A stretch of DNA of 64,000 nucleotides from Oceanimonas aquatica (GCF_030732065.1 NZ_JAVBHX010000002.1:124001-188000), one strand, 5' to 3'. Shown: positions 26,824-35,953, numbered from the stretch's first letter. Numbers and translations: made by a program. The notes: generated from the letters alone by a model not told the origin.

Positions 26824-26881
26824 ACCGGGGACGGGCGGCAGGCGTCTGTTCATTGGTAACAATAACCCTGTCCCCTTTGGT
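26824..26881 (+). promoter_or_regulatory. Expression-platform hairpin of the manganese riboswitch
   Basis: GGGGACGGG (26827-26835) pairs with CCCTGTCCCC (26866-26875) with one bulge, extended by ACC/GGT. No U-run follows, and the TTG start is 14 bases after the stem, so control of translation rather than termination is more likely. Confidence 0.6.
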
Positions 26882-26888
26882 ATGACTC

Positions 26889-27452
26889 TTGGAAGCACTC
26901 ACCACCTCTACCCTGGCGGTTTCCATCGCCGAAATCGGCGATAAAACGCAACTGCTGGCCCTGCTGCTGGCCTGCCGGTTCAGAAAGCCCATGCCCATTG
27001 TGCTGGGTATTTTTTTCGCCACCATTCTCAATCATGCCCTGGCCGGCTCGGTAGGTCTCTGGATCCAGTCCTGGCTTGATCCACAATGGCTGCGCTGGCT
27101 GTTGGCGGTATCCTTCTTCGCCATGGCAGCCTGGATGATGATCCCCGACAAGGCCGATGACGAAGACAGCCGTTTTTACCGCCTGGGCCCCTTTGTGGCC
27201 ACCTTTGTGCTGTTTTTCCTGGCGGAAATCGGAGACAAGACCCAAATCGCCACCACCCTGCTGGCGGCGCGCTTTGTGGATGAGTTCTGGCTGGTGGTGG
27301 CCGGCACCACCCTCGGCATGATGGTGGCCAACCTGCCCGCGGTACTGGTGGGGCACAAGGGTGCAGGACGTATTCCCATGCACTGGGTGCATGGCGTCAG
27401 TGCCATTATTTTTGTGGCACTGGGCATCACCACCCTGTGGTGGCCGATTTAA
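26889..27452 (+). CDS. TMEM165/GDT1 (UPF0016) family manganese transporter
   Basis: 187 residues with six predicted membrane segments. The family signature ExGDK[T/S] occurs twice (AEIGDKTQ near residues 14 and 116), the inverted duplication typical of this cation exchanger family. The Vibrio member exports Mn2+. Start is TTG 26889: the in-frame codon two triplets upstream is a stop, and the nearby ATG at 26882 is in another frame. The Shine-Dalgarno is weak, fitting riboswitch control. Confidence 0.9.
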   Translation: MEALTTSTLAVSIAEIGDKTQLLALLLACRFRKPMPIVLGIFFATILNHALAGSVGLWIQSWLDPQWLRWLLAVSFFAMAAWMMIPDKADDEDSRFYRLGPFVATFVLFFLAEIGDKTQIATTLLAARFVDEFWLVVAGTTLGMMVANLPAVLVGHKGAGRIPMHWVHGVSAIIFVALGITTLWWPI

Positions 27453-27472
27453 GCGGTACTTTGACAGCAATG

Positions 27473-27501
27473 AAAAAGGCCCCGCATTGCGGGGCCCTTT
27501 T
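27473..27501. terminator. Bidirectional terminator between TMEM165 gene and nhaD
   Basis: AAAAAGGCCCCGC-ATT-GCGGGGCCCTTTT, a strong GC stem with an A-run on one side and a T-run on the other, between converging genes. Confidence 0.9.
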
Positions 27502-27504
27502 CCA

Positions 27505-28950
27505 TCACCCGTAGATATTAAAGCTCTCTGCGTTCAGCCACAGGTGCACCATGATGCTGGCCACGTAGCCCAGGGCGATCACCGGGGCCCACTTAAGGTG
27601 GCCGGCAAAGGTATACATGCCTCTGGCCTGGCCCATCAGGGCAACCCCGGCGGCGGAGCCGATGGACAACAGGCTGCCGCCCACACCGGCAGTCAGGGTG
27701 ATCAGCAGCCAGTTGCCGTGAGACATTTCCGGCTGCATGGTCAGCACCGCGAACATCACCGGAATGTTATCGACGATGGCCGACAGCACCCCGAGGGTAA
27801 TGTTGGCGTAAACCGCATCCCAGCTGGTGTAAAGCAGATCGGAGACCAGCGCCAGGTAGCCCATGTAGCCCAGGCCCCCCACGCACATCACCACGCCGTA
27901 GAAGAACAGCAGGGTATCCCACTCGGCCCGCGCCACCCGGTTAAATACATCAAAGGGCACCACGCTGCCGAGGCGCTTCAGGGCTTCGTCATCGCCCCGC
28001 TTGCGGGCCATGGCCCGTTTGCGTGCCAGTGACCCCGGCAGGGTCTGACGCAGGTAATAGCCAAAGAATTGCAGATAGCCCAGACCGGTCATCATGCCCA
28101 GTACCGGCGGCAGGTGCAGCAGGCTGTGGCAGGCCACGGCGGAGGCGATGGTCAGCAAAAATAGCATCACAATGCGAATGGCACCGCGCTTGAGCTCCAC
28201 CTCTTCATACTGGGCGGCGGGCTTGCGATTTTCGATAAAGAAGTTCATCGCCAATGCCGGCACCAGGTAGTTGACCAGCGACGGAATAAACAGAATGAAG
28301 AATTCGTTGAACTTGACGATGCCCGCCTGCCATACCATAAGGGTGGTGATATCGCCAAAGGGACTGAAGGCACCGCCGGCGTTGGCGGCAATCACGATAT
28401 TGACACAACAGAGGTTGATAAAGCGGTTGTCGCCTTCCGCCACCTTGGTGACCACGGCGCACATCAGCAGGGCCGTGGTCAGGTTGTCGGCGATGGGCGA
28501 GATAAAAAAGGCCAGAAAGCCGGTGAGCCAGAACAGTGACTTGTAACTGAAGCCCCGGCGAATCATCCAGGCCCGCAGAGCATCGAACAGCCGCCGCTCT
28601 TCCATGGCGTTGATGTAGGTCATGGCCACCAGCAGGAACAGCAGCAATTCTGCATATTCAAGCAGATTTAGGCGAAACGCTTCTTCCGTCACGCCGGGTA
28701 TGCCGTTATTCATGTAGGTCCAGCCAATGGCGGTCCAGATAATACCGGCGGCGATCAGCACGGGTTTGGACTTGCGCAGGTGCAGGTATTCTTCTCCCAT
28801 CACCAGCAGGTAGGCGACCACAAAGATGGCCACCGCAAACACGCCCACCCCGGTGGCGGTGAGGTCCAGTTGTCCGGTGGTGGCTGCCAGCGCTGGCGCG
28901 CTTGATAACGCCGCCAGGCCGCCCATTAACAGGCACAGTTTCCTTGTCAT
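27505..28950 (-). CDS. nhaD: Sodium/proton antiporter NhaD
   Basis: 481 residues from ATG 28950; an upstream extension has no membrane or signal character. N-terminal leader MTRKLCLLMGGLAALSSAPALA followed by about 12 membrane segments. Conserved ion-translocation regions SPIADNLTTALLMCAV, NAGGAFSPFGDITTLMVW and ILSAIVDNIP-like VLSAIVDNIPVMFAV contain the membrane-embedded Asp residues. Exports Na+ (Li+) in exchange for H+ at alkaline pH, fitting a saline habitat. Divergent from argA. Confidence 0.93.
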   Translation of the reverse strand: MTRKLCLLMGGLAALSSAPALAATTGQLDLTATGVGVFAVAIFVVAYLLVMGEEYLHLRKSKPVLIAAGIIWTAIGWTYMNNGIPGVTEEAFRLNLLEYAELLLFLLVAMTYINAMEERRLFDALRAWMIRRGFSYKSLFWLTGFLAFFISPIADNLTTALLMCAVVTKVAEGDNRFINLCCVNIVIAANAGGAFSPFGDITTLMVWQAGIVKFNEFFILFIPSLVNYLVPALAMNFFIENRKPAAQYEEVELKRGAIRIVMLFLLTIASAVACHSLLHLPPVLGMMTGLGYLQFFGYYLRQTLPGSLARKRAMARKRGDDEALKRLGSVVPFDVFNRVARAEWDTLLFFYGVVMCVGGLGYMGYLALVSDLLYTSWDAVYANITLGVLSAIVDNIPVMFAVLTMQPEMSHGNWLLITLTAGVGGSLLSIGSAAGVALMGQARGMYTFAGHLKWAPVIALGYVASIMVHLWLNAESFNIYG

Positions 28951-29142
28951 TGTTATTCTCGCTTTTATTGTTTTGGCTATAGTTACCGGCTTTTCCCGCG
29001 TACGGGCAAAGCCCTTGAAAAGGCTATCACAAAGCCGGTGGCACCCGCAGGTCGGTTTCCCGACGCGGCTCTCAATTTTGATAAATGCAGGTAACCGGGC
29101 CAGAGGGCAGGCCAAAAACAAAATAAATATTTAGTCTTGTTT

Positions 29143-29160
29143 TTTGCATTAATTTTCATG
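29143..29160. promoter_or_regulatory. Possible ArgR box upstream of argA
   Basis: TGCATTAATTTTCA (29145-29158) matches 10 of 14 core positions of the ARG box TGAATAATTATTCA. It lies about 40 bases before the argA start. A clear second box at the usual spacing is not seen. Confidence 0.3.
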
Positions 29161-29200
29161 ATGATAAGCCGGTGTTTTTCTGGCTATCAAGGACAAGCCC

Positions 29201-30529
29201 GTGCGCGAAAATGATGCCGCCCTGGTCAAGGCGTTTCGTCAATCCAGCCCCTATGTGAATCTGCATCGCGGCTCCACCTTTGTCATCATGCTGGGTGGCG
29301 AAGCCATCGATCAGGAAAACTTTCCCAACATCATCAGCGACATCGCGCTGCTTACCAGTCTGGGCGTGCGGCTGGTCATCGTGTTCGGCGCCCGCCCCCA
29401 GATTGACCGCGGACTGACCGAAGCCGGCCTCTCCGGCGTGTTTCACAAACATACCCGGGTCACCGACGAGCCCAGCTTTCGCGTGATCAAGGACGTCTGC
29501 GGCGGTCTGCAGATGGACATTACCGCCCGGCTGTCCATGGGGCTGATTAATACCCCCATGCAGAATGCCCGCATCAACGTGGTCACCGGCAACTTCGTGA
29601 TTGCCCAACCCCTGGGCGTGGACGACGGCGTCGACTATGTTCACTCGGGCCGGGTTCGCCGCATTCATACCGACACCATTCATCACCAGCTCGCCAACGG
29701 TGCCACCGTGCTGATCTCTCCCATCGGCTTTTCGGTCACCGGCGAGAGTTTCAACCTGTCGTCGGAAGAGCTGGCCCGGCGGCTGGCCATTGAACTCAAG
29801 GCCGACAAGCTGATCGGCTTTTGTTCTCAGCGCGGCGTGCTCAACGAAAACGGCGTGGCCATTGCCGAGCTGTTTCCCGAGCAGGCGGAAGAACACCTGC
29901 AAAAGCTGCTGGAAGAAGGCGAAAGCCTGTCGGGCACCGCCCGTTACCTGCGCGCGGCCATCTCCAGCTGCCGGGGCGGCGTGCCCCGCAGCCACCTGGT
30001 GAGCTACAAGGAAGACGGCGCCCTGATCCAGGAGCTGTTTACCCGTGACGGCCTGGGCACCCAGATCGTCAGCCTGAGCGCCGAGCAGGCCCGTCAGGCC
30101 CACATCGACGACATTGGCGGTATTCTGGATCTGATCCGGCCCATGGAAGAAGAAGGCGTGCTGGTGCGCCGCTCCCGGGAGCAGCTGGAAATGGAAATCG
30201 ATCAGTTCACCATCATCGAGAAAGACGGCGCCATTATCGGCTGCGCCGCCCTCTACCCCTTTCCCGAGGAAGGCATGGCCGAAATGGCCTGTGTGGCCAT
30301 TCATCCGGACTACCGCAAGGGCAGCCGGGGTGACATGTTGCTGAACAAGATCGAAGAGCAGGCCCGCAAGCGTGGTATGAGCCGGCTGTTCATTCTCACC
30401 ACCCGCTCCATTCACTGGTTCCAGGAGCGGGGGTTCAAACCGGACGACGTCAACGCCCTGCCCATGGGCAAACAAAAGCTCTATAACTTTCAGCGTCGTT
30501 CCCGAATCATGATTAAAGAGCTCAACTGA
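29201..30529 (+). CDS. argA: N-acetylglutamate synthase
   Basis: 442 residues from GTG 29201, with AAGGA seven bases upstream. First step of arginine synthesis: acetyl-CoA plus glutamate. The N-terminal amino-acid-kinase domain (about 20-280; [20 protein letters not shown]) binds arginine for feedback inhibition. The C-terminal GNAT domain (about 295-442; [30 protein letters not shown]) does catalysis. Typical of gammaproteobacterial two-domain ArgA. Confidence 0.96.
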   Translation: MRENDAALVKAFRQSSPYVNLHRGSTFVIMLGGEAIDQENFPNIISDIALLTSLGVRLVIVFGARPQIDRGLTEAGLSGVFHKHTRVTDEPSFRVIKDVCGGLQMDITARLSMGLINTPMQNARINVVTGNFVIAQPLGVDDGVDYVHSGRVRRIHTDTIHHQLANGATVLISPIGFSVTGESFNLSSEELARRLAIELKADKLIGFCSQRGVLNENGVAIAELFPEQAEEHLQKLLEEGESLSGTARYLRAAISSCRGGVPRSHLVSYKEDGALIQELFTRDGLGTQIVSLSAEQARQAHIDDIGGILDLIRPMEEEGVLVRRSREQLEMEIDQFTIIEKDGAIIGCAALYPFPEEGMAEMACVAIHPDYRKGSRGDMLLNKIEEQARKRGMSRLFILTTRSIHWFQERGFKPDDVNALPMGKQKLYNFQRRSRIMIKELN

Positions 30530-30549
30530 ACGATTTCACCACGTCACCA

Positions 30550-30581
30550 TTGACAGTTGTGTCTTAAGCCAGTAGTTATAG
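30550..30581 (+). promoter_or_regulatory. Likely promoter of the lysC leader
   Basis: A perfect TTGACA at 30550-30555 with a -10-like TTATAG/TAGTTA around 30573-30581. Transcription would begin just before the lysine aptamer. Confidence 0.5.
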
Positions 30582-30599
30582 GGCCGCCTCAGTACAATG

Positions 30600-30760
30600 T
30601 GCTGAGACAACGAGAAGAGGCGCGTTGTTCAGGCAGCCGGCAGCAGGAGTCGCCACTCCGATGATCGCCGGTCAGGGGAACAACGCCGAGACGACGACCG
30701 GTGGCATAACGGTCGTTGTCGGCTGCGAAGGCTGAATCCTTCGGGCTGTCACCTGTTGGG
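30600..30760 (+). promoter_or_regulatory. Lysine riboswitch (L box)
   Basis: Conserved blocks in order: AGAAGAGGCGCGTTG (30613-30627), CAGGAGTCGCCACTCC, GGGGAACAACGCCGAG, and GGCTGAATCC...GGGCTGTCACC (30730-30753). These are the lysine-binding junction sequences of the E. coli lysC leader. GGTGGAGTGCTTCCTG after it resembles the E. coli downstream segment. It lies in the 316-base gap before lysC and should lower its expression when lysine is high. Confidence 0.95.
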
Positions 30761-30845
30761 TGGAGTGCTTCCTGATGACCTTTCCATGTCTTCGCAGTCG
30801 TTCCCCCCGTAATTTGAATTTACCTAGCAAAGCAAGGAGCTTGCC

Positions 30846-32183
30846 TTGAACCAACCCGTTGTAGCCAAATTCGGTGGAACCAGTGTTGCCGACGCCGATG
30901 CCATGAGCCGTTGCGCCGCCATTCTCGAACAAAACCCCGGTACCCGGCTGGCGGTACTGAGCGCCAGCTCCGGCGTCACCAACCTGCTGGTAGCGCTGGC
31001 CTCGGGCGCCCATGGCCCCGAAGAGCGGGAAGAGCTGCTGCAGAAGCTGGCCGCCATTGAGCACGGCATTCTCGACAGCCTAGAACGCCCGGAGATGCTG
31101 ACCCGGCACATCGAAGACATTCTCGGTCATATTCGTGAACTGGCCGACAGCGCCGCGATCAGCCCCACCAAGGCCATTGCCGACGAAATCGTGGCTCAAG
31201 GCGAGCTGATGTCGACCCGGCTGTTCGTGGAGCTGCTGCGCCGCCGTGGCACCGACGCGGTCTGGTTTGACGTACGCAAGGTGATGCGCACCGACGATCG
31301 CTTCGGTCGTGCCACCCCGGATCTGGCCAGCCTCAAGGCGGAAGTGGAAAAGGAGCTCAAGCCCCTGTGCGACAAGCAGCTGGTGGTCACTCAGGGCTTT
31401 ATTGGCGGTGCCCCCGACGGCCGTACCACCACGCTGGGACGAGGCGGCAGCGATTACTCCGCCGCCCTGCTGGGCGAGGCGCTGAGCGCGGCCGCGGTGG
31501 AAATCTGGACCGATGTGCCCGGCATTTACACCACGGATCCGCGCCTGGTGAGCGAGGCCCGCGCCATTCCCGAAATCAGCTTCAGCGAAGCGTCCGAAAT
31601 GGCCACCTTTGGTGCCAAGGTGCTGCACCCGGCCACCCTGCAGCCGGCGGTACGCTGCCAGATCCCGGTGTTTGTCGGCTCCAGCCGGGCACCGGAAGAA
31701 GGGGGCACCTGGATTCGCAACACCACTCCCAGCCAGCCGCTATTCCGGGCCCTGGCCCTGCGCCGTAACCAGGTGCTGCTGACCCTGACCAGCCAGAGCA
31801 TGTTTCAGGCCCACGGTTTTCTGGCCGAGGTGTTTGGTATTCTGGCCAAGCACAAGATTTCGGTGGATCTCATCACCACCTCCGAGATCAGCGTGTCCCT
31901 GACTCTGGACGCCGGTGCCGAGTTGCTGACCCAGGAAGTACAGGACGAGCTGGCCAAACACTGCCATCTCAAGGTGGAAGACGGCCTGGCACTGGTGGCG
32001 CTGATCGGCAACCGCATGAGTGAGGCCGGCGGTACCGCCACCCGGGTGTTCCAGGCCATTGATGAAGTAAATATTCGCATGATCTGCTACGGCGCCAGCC
32101 CCCACAACTTCTGCTTCCTGGTGGATGAAGGCAATGCCAATCAGGTGATTGCCGATCTGCACAAGGAACTGCTGCCGGCGTAA
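30846..32183 (+). CDS. lysC: Lysine-sensitive aspartokinase III
   Basis: 445 residues from TTG 30846, with AGGAGC six bases upstream and the frame starting NQPVVAKFGGTSVAD. The kinase domain (about 1-290) has KFGGTSVAD, FIGGAPDGRTTTLGRGGSDYSA and EIWTDVPGIYTTDPR. The C-terminal ACT domains (about 300-445; FGILAKHKISVDLITTSEISVS) bind lysine. It phosphorylates aspartate at the head of the lysine, methionine and threonine pathways. Control is doubled: riboswitch and feedback inhibition. Confidence 0.95.
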   Translation: MNQPVVAKFGGTSVADADAMSRCAAILEQNPGTRLAVLSASSGVTNLLVALASGAHGPEEREELLQKLAAIEHGILDSLERPEMLTRHIEDILGHIRELADSAAISPTKAIADEIVAQGELMSTRLFVELLRRRGTDAVWFDVRKVMRTDDRFGRATPDLASLKAEVEKELKPLCDKQLVVTQGFIGGAPDGRTTTLGRGGSDYSAALLGEALSAAAVEIWTDVPGIYTTDPRLVSEARAIPEISFSEASEMATFGAKVLHPATLQPAVRCQIPVFVGSSRAPEEGGTWIRNTTPSQPLFRALALRRNQVLLTLTSQSMFQAHGFLAEVFGILAKHKISVDLITTSEISVSLTLDAGAELLTQEVQDELAKHCHLKVEDGLALVALIGNRMSEAGGTATRVFQAIDEVNIRMICYGASPHNFCFLVDEGNANQVIADLHKELLPA

Positions 32184-32205
32184 AAATCAGCTGGAAGCAA
32201 ATGAT

Positions 32206-32236
32206 AACGGCGCTGTGGAATACAGCGCCGTTTTTT
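32206..32236 (+). terminator. Terminator of lysC
   Basis: AACGGCGCTGT-GGAAT-ACAGCGCCGTT hairpin followed by a T-run. It may also serve the converging DUF4010 gene. Confidence 0.9.
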
Positions 32237-32261
32237 ATTTTAGGTAGATGGAACTCGCCGA

Positions 32262-33548
32262 CTAGCCGTTCAGAAGCCAGGCGGTGAACAACCCCGCCAG
32301 CAGGGAGATGCCCATGGCCCAGGCCACGCGCCGGCCCAGCGCCCTGTCCCCCAGGCTGACCGCCATGCCCGCCTTTACCAGGTTGTTGACCGAGGCCGCC
32401 AGCACTATGCCCAGCACCGCCGTGCCAGGTGCCAGACTACCCTGGGACATACGGGTTAACGACAGGGTAATGGCATCCACATCGGTCACCCCGGACGCCA
32501 GCGCCAGCAGCAGCACACCGGCATTGCCCATCGCCTGCTTGAGCCACTCCCCCACTACCATGATCAACAATATCAGCCCACCAAACAGCAGCGCTGACTT
32601 GAGATCCAGCGGGTTCATGTTAAGGCTGGGCTGCTCCACACAGCCACCGGCCCGGTGCCGGCGCCAGATGATGGCAGCGGGGCCATAGAGCAGCAGCGTC
32701 ATCACCAGCACCGGCCACCAGAGCGTGGCCAACAAGGCCGGATTGATCAGGGCGCAATACACCAGTATGCGGGGAAACATGGTGCCGCAGGCCAGCAGCA
32801 CACCGGCGGCCAGCAGCGGCGACAGCACCGGCGACTCCTTTGACAGTCGGGAGTAATGCAGGGTCAGAGCGGTGGATGAACTCAGTCCGGCAAACAGGCT
32901 GGTAAACAGAATGCCCTTTTCGGTACCGCCCACGCGAATGGCGAAATAACCCAGAAAGGAAATGGAGGCGATCAACACTACCATCCACCAGATCTCGAAC
33001 GGGTTGACCACGCCCCCCGGGCCCATTTGCTGGTTGGGCAATAACGGCAGCATCACCACAGTGATCAGCAACAGCTTGAGGCCGGCATCCAGCTCGTGCT
33101 CCCGAAGCTTGCGCAACAGGCCGTGAATTTCCCGCTTGTTGTCGAGAATAAAGGCGGTGATCACCGCGGCGGTGGCGGCAATGGCCGGGCTGTCGACCAC
33201 CGCCAGGGCGCCAAAACAGAACGTCAGCAGCAGGCCAATGCTGCCGGTAATGCTGAAGTCGTTAAGGGTTCGGGCCTGCGCCCGGTAGGCCACCAGATTG
33301 ATGGCCACCACCCCCAGCAGGCCCACGGCAATCAGCCAGTGCCCCACGGTAAAACCCAGCAGGGCGATCAGGCCCCCCAGCAGCCCTACCAGGGCATGGG
33401 TGCGAATGCCGGCAATGCGCTGGCCGGACTCGGCATCCCGCCATTGCCAGCCACGCTGAATGCCGATAAGCGCCCCCAGCAAGAGGGCAATGCCCAGACG
33501 CACCAGGGTCTGATGGCCACTCCAGAGTTCGGCGGCCAGCTCACTCAT
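32262..33548 (-). CDS. MgtC/DUF4010 family membrane protein
   Basis: 428 residues. The N-terminal MgtC/SapB-like part (about 15-150: LLGALIGIQRGWQWRD, GIRTHALVGLLGGLIALL) is followed by a DUF4010 domain (about 170-425) with many membrane segments, such as SLFAGLSSSTALTLHYSRLS and LASGVTDVDAITLSL. Function unknown. It overlaps ald by four bases, so the two are probably translated together; a role linked to alanine or to redox/ion balance during its oxidation is only a guess. Confidence 0.85.
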   Translation of the reverse strand: MSELAAELWSGHQTLVRLGIALLLGALIGIQRGWQWRDAESGQRIAGIRTHALVGLLGGLIALLGFTVGHWLIAVGLLGVVAINLVAYRAQARTLNDFSITGSIGLLLTFCFGALAVVDSPAIAATAAVITAFILDNKREIHGLLRKLREHELDAGLKLLLITVVMLPLLPNQQMGPGGVVNPFEIWWMVVLIASISFLGYFAIRVGGTEKGILFTSLFAGLSSSTALTLHYSRLSKESPVLSPLLAAGVLLACGTMFPRILVYCALINPALLATLWWPVLVMTLLLYGPAAIIWRRHRAGGCVEQPSLNMNPLDLKSALLFGGLILLIMVVGEWLKQAMGNAGVLLLALASGVTDVDAITLSLTRMSQGSLAPGTAVLGIVLAASVNNLVKAGMAVSLGDRALGRRVAWAMGISLLAGLFTAWLLNG

Positions 33549-34687
33549 ATATCGCTGCCACCCTCAACCCCGCCTTTCAGTACTCGCTCCAGAGGCTCAT
33601 GCTCCAGACCATGGGCCTCGGCCACCGCCTGGTACACCACCTTGCCATTATGCACGTTAAGACCACGGGCCAGGTGGGCATCGTCGTTCAGCGCACCGCG
33701 CCAGCCCTTGTTGGCCAGGGCCTGCACAAAGGGCAAGGTGGCGTTGGTCAGCGCCAGGGTGGACGTTCGGGCCACACCGCCGGGCATGTTGGCCACGCAG
33801 TAGTGCACCACCCCATCCACTTCAAAGGTAGGCTGCTGATGAGTCGTGGGCTTGCTGGTTTCAAAGCAGCCGCCCTGATCGATGGCCACATCCACCAGCA
33901 CGGCGCCCTGAGGCAGCTTTTTCAGCATCTCCCGGGTGACCAGCTTGGGCGCCGATGCGCCGGGGATGAGCACGGCGCCAATCACCAGATCGGCGTGGGG
34001 CAGCTCGGCCTCGATGGCATCGGCGGTGGAATACTGGGTCTTGATCCCCGGACCATAGATGGCATCGAGCTGGGTGAGCCGGGGCAGTGACTTGTCGAAA
34101 ATGGTGACATCGGCGCCCAGCCCCATGGCCATGCGCGCGGCGTTGATGCCGACCACACCGCCCCCCAGCACCAGCACCCGGGCCGGGGCTACGCCGGGCA
34201 CGCCCCCCAGCAACACACCCCGCCCCCCTTGAGCTTTCTCCAGGCAATGGGCACCGGCCTGCACCGCCATGCGCCCGGCCACCTCACTCATGGGCGCCAG
34301 CAACGGCAGGCCGCCGTGAGCGTCGGTGACGGTTTCATAGGCAATGGCGGTGCAGCCCGAGGCCAGCAACCCCTTGGTCTGAGCTTCATCCGGAGCGAGG
34401 TGCAGGTAGGTAAACAACACCTGGCCGGGCTTAAGCCGACGGTATTCCTCGGGCTGGGGCTCCTTGACCTTGACGATCAGCTCCGCTCCGGCAAACAGGG
34501 CCGCTACGTCCGCCACCAGCTCGGCACCGGCGGCGGCATACTGGTCGTCACAAAAGCCCACGCCCTCGCCCGCTCCGGTTTGCACCCGTACTCGGTGTCC
34601 GGCCCGGATCAGTTCGCGCACACCGGCGGGCGTCATGCCCACCCGGTATTCGTTGTTCTTGATTTCCTTGGGTACTGCGATATCCAT
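33545..34687 (-). CDS. ald: Alanine dehydrogenase
   Basis: 380 residues from ATG 34687, with AGGGG seven bases upstream; a TTG six bases further is less likely. Reversible NAD-dependent deamination of L-alanine to pyruvate. Motifs: MDIAVPKEIKNNEYRVGMTP, catalytic Lys in VKVKEPQPEEY, His in TYLHLAPD, NAD fold VLVLGGGVVGINAARMAMGLGA (about 170), and VDVAIDQGGCFETSKPTTH. Divergent from an XRE-cupin regulator. Confidence 0.95.
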   Translation of the reverse strand: MDIAVPKEIKNNEYRVGMTPAGVRELIRAGHRVRVQTGAGEGVGFCDDQYAAAGAELVADVAALFAGAELIVKVKEPQPEEYRRLKPGQVLFTYLHLAPDEAQTKGLLASGCTAIAYETVTDAHGGLPLLAPMSEVAGRMAVQAGAHCLEKAQGGRGVLLGGVPGVAPARVLVLGGGVVGINAARMAMGLGADVTIFDKSLPRLTQLDAIYGPGIKTQYSTADAIEAELPHADLVIGAVLIPGASAPKLVTREMLKKLPQGAVLVDVAIDQGGCFETSKPTTHQQPTFEVDGVVHYCVANMPGGVARTSTLALTNATLPFVQALANKGWRGALNDDAHLARGLNVHNGKVVYQAVAEAHGLEHEPLERVLKGGVEGGSDI

Positions 34688-34717
34688 GTTCAACCCCTGT
34701 GTGCCTTGGTGTTTTAG

Positions 34718-34801
34718 AGTAGAATGCAGCTCACAACACGGCCGCTGGTATTAAAATGAGTGCCACTTCTTCTGTTATAGAAGCTGGAGCGGTATTCTGC
34801 T
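34718..34801. promoter_or_regulatory. Candidate paired operator between ald and XRE-cupin regulator
   Basis: AGTAGAATGCAGCTC (34718-34732) and GAGCGGTATTCTGCT (34787-34801) are inverted copies matching at 12 of 15 positions. They sit in the divergent spacer, consistent with one regulator acting on both genes. Confidence 0.35.
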
Positions 34802-34848
34802 TGCGCGCCCATAAAGATTCAATTGAAACCAGGGAGAAAATCGCCGTT

Positions 34849-35397
34849 ATGGACATAGGCCTTCGCCTCAAAACCATTCGCCTGCAAGCCAAACTGTCCC
34901 AGCGCGAGCTGGCCAAGCGCTCCGGTGTGACCAACGGCTTTATTTCCCAGGTCGAAAAAAACCAGGTCAGTCCGTCCATCGGCTCACTCAAAAAGCTGCT
35001 GGACGGCTTTCCCATGACCCTGGCGGAATTCTTTGCCGAAGAAGAAAACTGCGAAGCCACCAAGCCGGTGGTATACCGGGCCGAGGATCAACCCGAGCGA
35101 GGCACCGGCGACATCAGCTATCGCCTGATTGGCAGCCGCTTTCCCGATCGCAATATCACCCTGCTGCGGGAAACCATGCCCGCCGGCGCCGATACCGGCC
35201 CCGACATGCTGAACCACCCGGGCCAGGAATGTGGCGTGGTAATAGAAGGACAACTCTTGCTGATCGTGGGCGAGCGCCGCTTTGAACTGGGCCCGGGTGA
35301 CGGCTACTACTTTGACAGCACCGAGCCCCACCGCTTTGTGAATATCGGCGACGATGAACTGCACATCGTCTCCGCCAGCCAGCCCCAGACGATGTAA
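34849..35397 (+). CDS. XRE-cupin transcriptional regulator (PuuR-like), copy 1
   Basis: 182 residues from ATG 34849; the longer frame has no domain in its extra 31 residues. N-terminal helix-turn-helix (about 5-60: LRLKTIRLQAKLSQRELAKRSGVTNGFISQVEKNQVSPSI in parts) and C-terminal cupin sensor (about 105-180: GQECGVVIEGQLLLIVGERRFELGPGDGYYFDS). Same layout as the putrescine repressor PuuR. It stands divergent from ald and ends three bases from its paralogue, so it may control ald, the polyamine genes or both. Confidence 0.88.
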   Translation: MDIGLRLKTIRLQAKLSQRELAKRSGVTNGFISQVEKNQVSPSIGSLKKLLDGFPMTLAEFFAEEENCEATKPVVYRAEDQPERGTGDISYRLIGSRFPDRNITLLRETMPAGADTGPDMLNHPGQECGVVIEGQLLLIVGERRFELGPGDGYYFDSTEPHRFVNIGDDELHIVSASQPQTM

Positions 35398-35400
35398 GCC

Positions 35401-35943
35401 TCAAAACGTTGGCGGTGTCGCCGCCGACACCAGCTCGCACACCTCGGTACTCAGGTTGCGAAAACGGTGGGGCTGGCGGGTATCGAAATAATAGCCATCG
35501 CCGGCACGCAGTACTCGAGACTCCTCCCCCACGGTAATTTCGATTTCACCGCTCAGCACCAGACCCGCTTCTTCCGCTTCGTTACTGAGCATTTCCGGGC
35601 CGGTGTCGGCACCGGGCGGGTAGCACTCCCGAAGCAGCGCCAGCTTGCGATCGCCACCAAGCGGCCCCACCAGCCACATGGTGACGCCATTGCTGCCAAA
35701 TTCCACCAGCTCGTCGGCACGAAAAAACACACGCCGGCCGGCGTCATTCTCCAGGCTGAAAAAGGCGCCCATGGAGATGGGAAAGCCGTCCAGCACCCGC
35801 TTGAGGGTAGCCACCGACGGGTTCACCGCGGCCTGCTCAATCTGCGAAATCAGACTGTTGCTGACCCCTGCGCGACGAGCCAGCTCCCGCTGGGTCAGGC
35901 CATGCTGGTGTCGAAGCCACTTCAGGCGCTCGGGCAAGTCCAT
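35401..35943 (-). CDS. XRE-cupin transcriptional regulator (PuuR-like), copy 2
   Basis: 180 residues. Helix-turn-helix (about 5-60; LTQRELARRAGVSNSLISQIE) plus a cupin (about 105-178; EAGLVLSGEIEITVGEESRVLRAGDGYYFDT). A paralogue of the facing regulator. It is the last gene of the minus-strand operon ligase-spuC-potFGHI, 10 bases after potI, so it is the better candidate for a polyamine-responsive repressor of that operon. Confidence 0.9.
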   Translation of the reverse strand: MDLPERLKWLRHQHGLTQRELARRAGVSNSLISQIEQAAVNPSVATLKRVLDGFPISMGAFFSLENDAGRRVFFRADELVEFGSNGVTMWLVGPLGGDRKLALLRECYPPGADTGPEMLSNEAEEAGLVLSGEIEITVGEESRVLRAGDGYYFDTRQPHRFRNLSTEVCELVSAATPPTF

Positions 35944-35953
35944 GGCGCGCTCC

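Noticed and set aside
26882..26950. ATG at 26882 as start of the TMEM165 gene or a leader peptide.
   Set aside because: It is out of frame with the EIGDKT protein and gives only a short frame without a good ribosome site.
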